Source of the DNA: F1-60-MAGs104 sp964355975
Lineage (GTDB): Bacteria > Planctomycetota > Phycisphaerae > Phycisphaerales > SM1A02
Reading direction: 5' to 3'
Length of the DNA: 53,675 nucleotides
NCBI GenBank assembly: GCA_964355975.1
Contig: CAYHFW010000016.1
Coordinates: 1-53,675, forward strand
Shown here one piece after another: positions 50,934 through 53,675 of the stretch. Position numbers and translations under genes: made by a program. The notes under the pieces are model-generated. The model did not search any database. It saw only the letters and a list, made by a program, of their open reading frames with translations, and was not told where the DNA came from. Positions within the stretch are counted from its first letter, which is position 1. Every line of letters starts with the position of its first letter.

Positions 50934-51703
50934 GCCAAACGAAAGGGCCGCCACAAACTCCATCGGCTCTCGCGCGCACGAGCAGCGTCTTTCGCCGCGA
51001 GTTCTTTGCATATTTTTCAACGCCACTCGCCGCAGTCTTTCTCGTGATGTTTGTTGCGATGGCGGCGCTCTTGGCATTTCAAGCAGGTGGCCTCTACACG
51101 CGCGGACAAGCCGACTTGCGTTCATTCTTTCAATGGCAGCCGTGGCTCGCGCTCTTCTTCATGCCCGCACTTGGAATGCGACTCTGGGCGGACGAACGGC
51201 GCAGCGGATCGATCGAACTGCTCATGACGCTGCCGCTGACCACGCGCGACATGGTGCTCGGAAAGTTTCTCGCCGCGTGGGCATTCGCTGTCGTCGCGCT
51301 GGTGCTCACTGTGCCACTGTGGATCACGCTTGCATGGCTCGGCTCTCCAGATCACGGGGTGGTGCTCGCGGGGTACATCGCATCGGCGCTGCTCTTCGCT
51401 GCACTTCTTTCGGTGACGACTTGCCTCTCGGCCTGCACACGCAACGCAGTCGTCGCGTTCGTCCTCGGCGTCGCGGCATGTTTTGTGATGCTGCTGACGG
51501 GCTTTCCAGTCGTGCTCGACTTCTTCGCGCAGTGGGCTCCTCAGTGGGTTACAGAGTCAGTCGCTGCGATGAGCGCACTTGTGCACTTCAACGCGATGAC
51601 GCGCGGAGTCTTCGACGCGCGTGATGTGCTTTATCCACTCACGGTGACGGGGGCATTTCTTTGGGTCAACATCGTGGTGCTCGACTGGAGGGGGGCGCGA
51701 TGA
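50930..51703 (+). CDS. ABC-2 type transporter permease, GldF-like
   Basis: This 257-residue membrane protein has six predicted helices (for example FVAMAALLAFQAGGLY, WLALFFMPALGMRLWADE, FAVVALVLTVPLWITLAWL, SACTRNAVVAFVLGVAACFVMLL, and LTVTGAFLWVNIVVLDW). The segment WADERRSGSIELLMTLPLTTRDMVLGKF is characteristic of ABC-2 export permeases. It works with the ATPase upstream and the GldG-like protein downstream, overlapping both genes by four bases. Confidence 0.9.
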   Translation: MSQTKGPPQTPSALARTSSVFRREFFAYFSTPLAAVFLVMFVAMAALLAFQAGGLYTRGQADLRSFFQWQPWLALFFMPALGMRLWADERRSGSIELLMTLPLTTRDMVLGKFLAAWAFAVVALVLTVPLWITLAWLGSPDHGVVLAGYIASALLFAALLSVTTCLSACTRNAVVAFVLGVAACFVMLLTGFPVVLDFFAQWAPQWVTESVAAMSALVHFNAMTRGVFDARDVLYPLTVTGAFLWVNIVVLDWRGAR

Positions 51704-53568
51704 GCTCAATCAACCGCCGCGTGCCCAGTATCGCGAAGATCGTGTTGATTCTCGTTGCGCTCATCGCAGTGAACGCCGCGGCAGCGCTCTTGATTGTTGG
51801 ATGGCGCATCGACTTCTCGGCCGAAGGCCTCTACACGATGTCGCAAGGAACGCGCGCGATCTTGTCATCGCTCGATGAACCTGTGCGGCTCGATCTCTAT
51901 GTCTCACGCGAGGCGATTGCAGACATTCCAGAGTTGCGCGCGCACACGCAGCGGGTCGAAGAGTTTCTCGAAGAACTGATCGAACTCGGCGATGGCCAAC
52001 TCGAACTGCATGTCATCGACACGCAGCCATTCAGCGAGAGCGAAGATGATGCGCGTGCGGCAGGACTCGTCCTTCAGCCCGTGAATAACAGCGGCTCGAC
52101 GGCGGTTCTTGGGCTCGTCGCGGTGGGTCCGACTGGCAAGTCGAAGTCGATTCCAATCTTTTCAGCAGATCGCGATGCGTTCATCGAGTACGAAATCTCC
52201 AAGGCGATTGCGACGGTGGGGCGCGCGAAGAAGCCGCGAGTGGGCATCCTCTCATGCATGCCGCTCGAGCCGCCCACGATGCAGCAGAATGGCGAGCCTG
52301 GGCGACCGCGTGCGGCTCCATATGTCTTGCAGCAAATGCGCGAGCTCTTCGATCTCGTCGAGATCGCGCGCGGTGCGACAGAACTTCCACCAGAAATGGA
52401 TGCGCTCTTGCTCGTACAGCCGCGCAAACTCGGGGAGCCGATGTTGCGGTCGATCGATGCGTGGGCAGTCGCGGGGCGTCCGATCGTTGTGCTCGCTGAT
52501 CCATTTGCAGAATCTGATCAGGATCCCGACGCGCGCGAAATGGGAGCGAAGGTTCCTGGAACAACCTATGACTTTCCACTCTTGCGGTCGTGGGGCATCG
52601 ACATTCCGCGCGACATGACGGTGGGCGATCTCAACTACACGACGCGCATCACGACGCCAGGGCCTGGCGGAACGATGCGCGAACTGAACTACATCGCATG
52701 GTTGAGTCTGACGCGACAAGCATTGAGTCAAGGCGATCCACTTGTGAGCGGTTTCGAAGCGATCAATCTCAAGAGCGCGGGCGAGATCATGCGCGCGAAA
52801 GAGATCGACGCCGCGATCGCGCCGCGAATTGAGCCGTTGATCATCTCGAGCGACCGATCGCAATTGATTCAGACGCTCAAACTCGGTTATTTCGGCGATG
52901 CCGAGCAGCTCTTGCGCGACTGCAAGCCCGATGGCGTGCGCCGCACGATTGCCGCGCGCATCACCGGCGCGATCGGCAGCGCGTTTTCTGCGACGATCGG
53001 CGAGGCAAACATTGTCGTCATTGCCGACGCAGATTTACTGTGGGATGAGACGTGGGTGCAAGATGATCCGCAGTCGCGAATGAAGCGCGCATTCTCTGAC
53101 AATGGTCCGCTTGTCATTGGATTGCTCGAACGGATGGCCGGAGATCCAGCGGTCGCATCACTGCGCTCGCGCGGCGGGTTTCGCCGTCCGTTCGAACGAG
53201 TCGAAGAGTTGCGCAAGGCTGCCGAGGCGCGGTACATCGCGCGCGAGAAAGATCTGCAACTCGAAGTGCGCAAGACTGAGATGAACATCGCTCAACTTCA
53301 GAGCAAGAGTGGGGGAGAGGCCTCAGGGCAAATGCTCTTGTCTGCCGAGCAAGAGGCTGAGTTGGCAGAATTGCAGCGCACAGTGAATGCATATCGAAAA
53401 GAACTGCGTTCAGTGCAATTCGGATTGCGCCAAGAGGTCGACGCACTCGGACAGCGACTCTTGATTCTCAATGTGGTGATCTGGCCGATATTGGTCGCAC
53501 TCATCGCCGGCACTTGGTGCTGGATGGCCGCGCGCAGAGTTGACCGCACGCGCGCCCAAGAAGAGTGA
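51700..53568 (+). CDS. GldG family ABC-associated membrane protein
   Basis: The 622-residue protein has one N-terminal helix (IAKIVLILVALIAVNAAAALLI), a large extracytoplasmic domain and one C-terminal helix (LNVVIWPILVALIAGTWCWMA). The domain matches GldG/ABC-auxiliary proteins: FSAEGLYTMSQGTRAIL, LDLYVSRE, IPIFSADRDAFIEYEISKAIATV, and KPRVGILS. Relatives act with GldA and GldF in surface adhesin export or gliding. A coiled coil (about residues 510 to 585) precedes the last helix. The start is ATG 51700, in an ATGA overlap. Confidence 0.9.
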   Translation: MSSINRRVPSIAKIVLILVALIAVNAAAALLIVGWRIDFSAEGLYTMSQGTRAILSSLDEPVRLDLYVSREAIADIPELRAHTQRVEEFLEELIELGDGQLELHVIDTQPFSESEDDARAAGLVLQPVNNSGSTAVLGLVAVGPTGKSKSIPIFSADRDAFIEYEISKAIATVGRAKKPRVGILSCMPLEPPTMQQNGEPGRPRAAPYVLQQMRELFDLVEIARGATELPPEMDALLLVQPRKLGEPMLRSIDAWAVAGRPIVVLADPFAESDQDPDAREMGAKVPGTTYDFPLLRSWGIDIPRDMTVGDLNYTTRITTPGPGGTMRELNYIAWLSLTRQALSQGDPLVSGFEAINLKSAGEIMRAKEIDAAIAPRIEPLIISSDRSQLIQTLKLGYFGDAEQLLRDCKPDGVRRTIAARITGAIGSAFSATIGEANIVVIADADLLWDETWVQDDPQSRMKRAFSDNGPLVIGLLERMAGDPAVASLRSRGGFRRPFERVEELRKAAEARYIAREKDLQLEVRKTEMNIAQLQSKSGGEASGQMLLSAEQEAELAELQRTVNAYRKELRSVQFGLRQEVDALGQRLLILNVVIWPILVALIAGTWCWMAARRVDRTRAQEE

Positions 53569-53613
53569 GCGACTCGCGTGGTCGAGATAGACTTCGCGCG
53601 GCAATTCCGCCTC

Positions 53614-53619
53614 AAGGAG
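53614..53619 (+). promoter_or_regulatory. Ribosome-binding site (AAGGAG) of the partial right-edge gene
   Basis: AAGGAG is a perfect Shine-Dalgarno core six bases before ATG 53626, which makes that start likely even though the gene leaves the window. Confidence 0.6.
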
Positions 53620-53625
53620 ATTCAC

Positions 53626-53675
53626 ATGGGATCATCAGAATCAAACAGTTGTTGTTCGACAGGTGCAAGCGATAG
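53626..53675 (+). CDS. Partial gene, start only, product unknown
   Basis: Only 16 codons are present, encoding a short Ser- and Cys-rich start (MGSSESNSCCSTGASD). The frame is open to the window edge. The ABC operon before it often continues with a DUF4340 protein, but this sequence has no membrane helix and does not look like one. The gap of 57 bases after the GldG gene suggests a separate unit. The cysteine pair may bind metal, or may be unimportant. Confidence 0.45.
   Translation, partial: MGSSESNSCCSTGASD

Noticed and set aside
1..53675. tRNA, rRNA, CRISPR, insertion sequence or prophage genes
   Set aside because: Gaps are nearly all under 115 bases and no characteristic sequence was seen by eye; a covariance-model scan would be needed to exclude a small RNA inside a coding overlap.

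Overview
The window looks like a chromosomal piece of a GC-rich planctomycete, most probably of the Phycisphaerales type. Four exported proteins end in the short twin calcium-loop tail (two D-x-N-x-D-G repeats followed by DL...LLS.WG) that is common on secreted proteins of that group. DUF1573, GldG-type ABC, VanZ-like and HTH-linker-membrane proteins fit the same picture. This is inferred from protein style only. No rRNA, tRNA, CRISPR, insertion sequence or prophage gene was recognised, and composition looks even throughout.

Layout, left to right. 150-4731 (+): an exported MsrB-MsrA fusion, an M28 peptidase, and a PQQ-type sugar dehydrogenase-like protein with a dockerin-like tail. 4766-5497 (-): a TerC-family membrane protein. 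5525-9375 (+): DUF1573 protein, phosphoesterase, TsaB, and a pseudo-receiver/GAF protein. 9320-11196 (-): HTH-linker-membrane protein and phosphatidylserine decarboxylase. 11232-12910 (+): MutY and a lipoprotein. 12894-14692 (-): GatC and GatA. 14743-20263 (+): an RND efflux adaptor and pump, and a ROK protein. 20348-23046 (-): a secreted ClpP-like protein with a long coiled coil, and a Nif3-like protein. 23146-24606 (+): PIN-PhoH ATPase. 24548-28326 (-): PabB and a FUSC transporter. 28406-39564 (+): a nine-gene run with pyruvate phosphate dikinase, a CBM9-like lipoprotein, a glutamate dehydrogenase-like protein, HIT, biotin ligase, two unknown exported proteins, ParA and a VanZ-like protein. 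39501-39998 (-): a lipoprotein. 40028-41629 (+): MurJ. 41618-45072 (-): an M16 peptidase pair. 45162-53568 (+): three exported proteins with dockerin-like tails, then a GldA/F/G-type ABC operon. 53626 to the right edge (+): the start of another gene.

Gene packing is extreme. Many neighbours share an ATGA or GTGA stop/start overlap, five convergent pairs overlap at their 3' ends, and several divergent pairs are separated by only 26 to 35 bases. Several first genes have a TANNNT box 6 to 13 bases before the start codon, which suggests leaderless or near-leaderless transcription. No gap without a gene exceeds 300 bases. The first 149 bases hold only the probable promoter of the first gene.

The most unusual items are a glutamate dehydrogenase-like protein with alanine in place of the catalytic lysine, a pyruvate phosphate dikinase with a 51-residue purely basic N-terminal tail, a signal-peptide-bearing ClpP-like serine protease, a ROK protein without its zinc cysteines, and the three-gene secreted cluster placed directly before a Gld-type ABC system.
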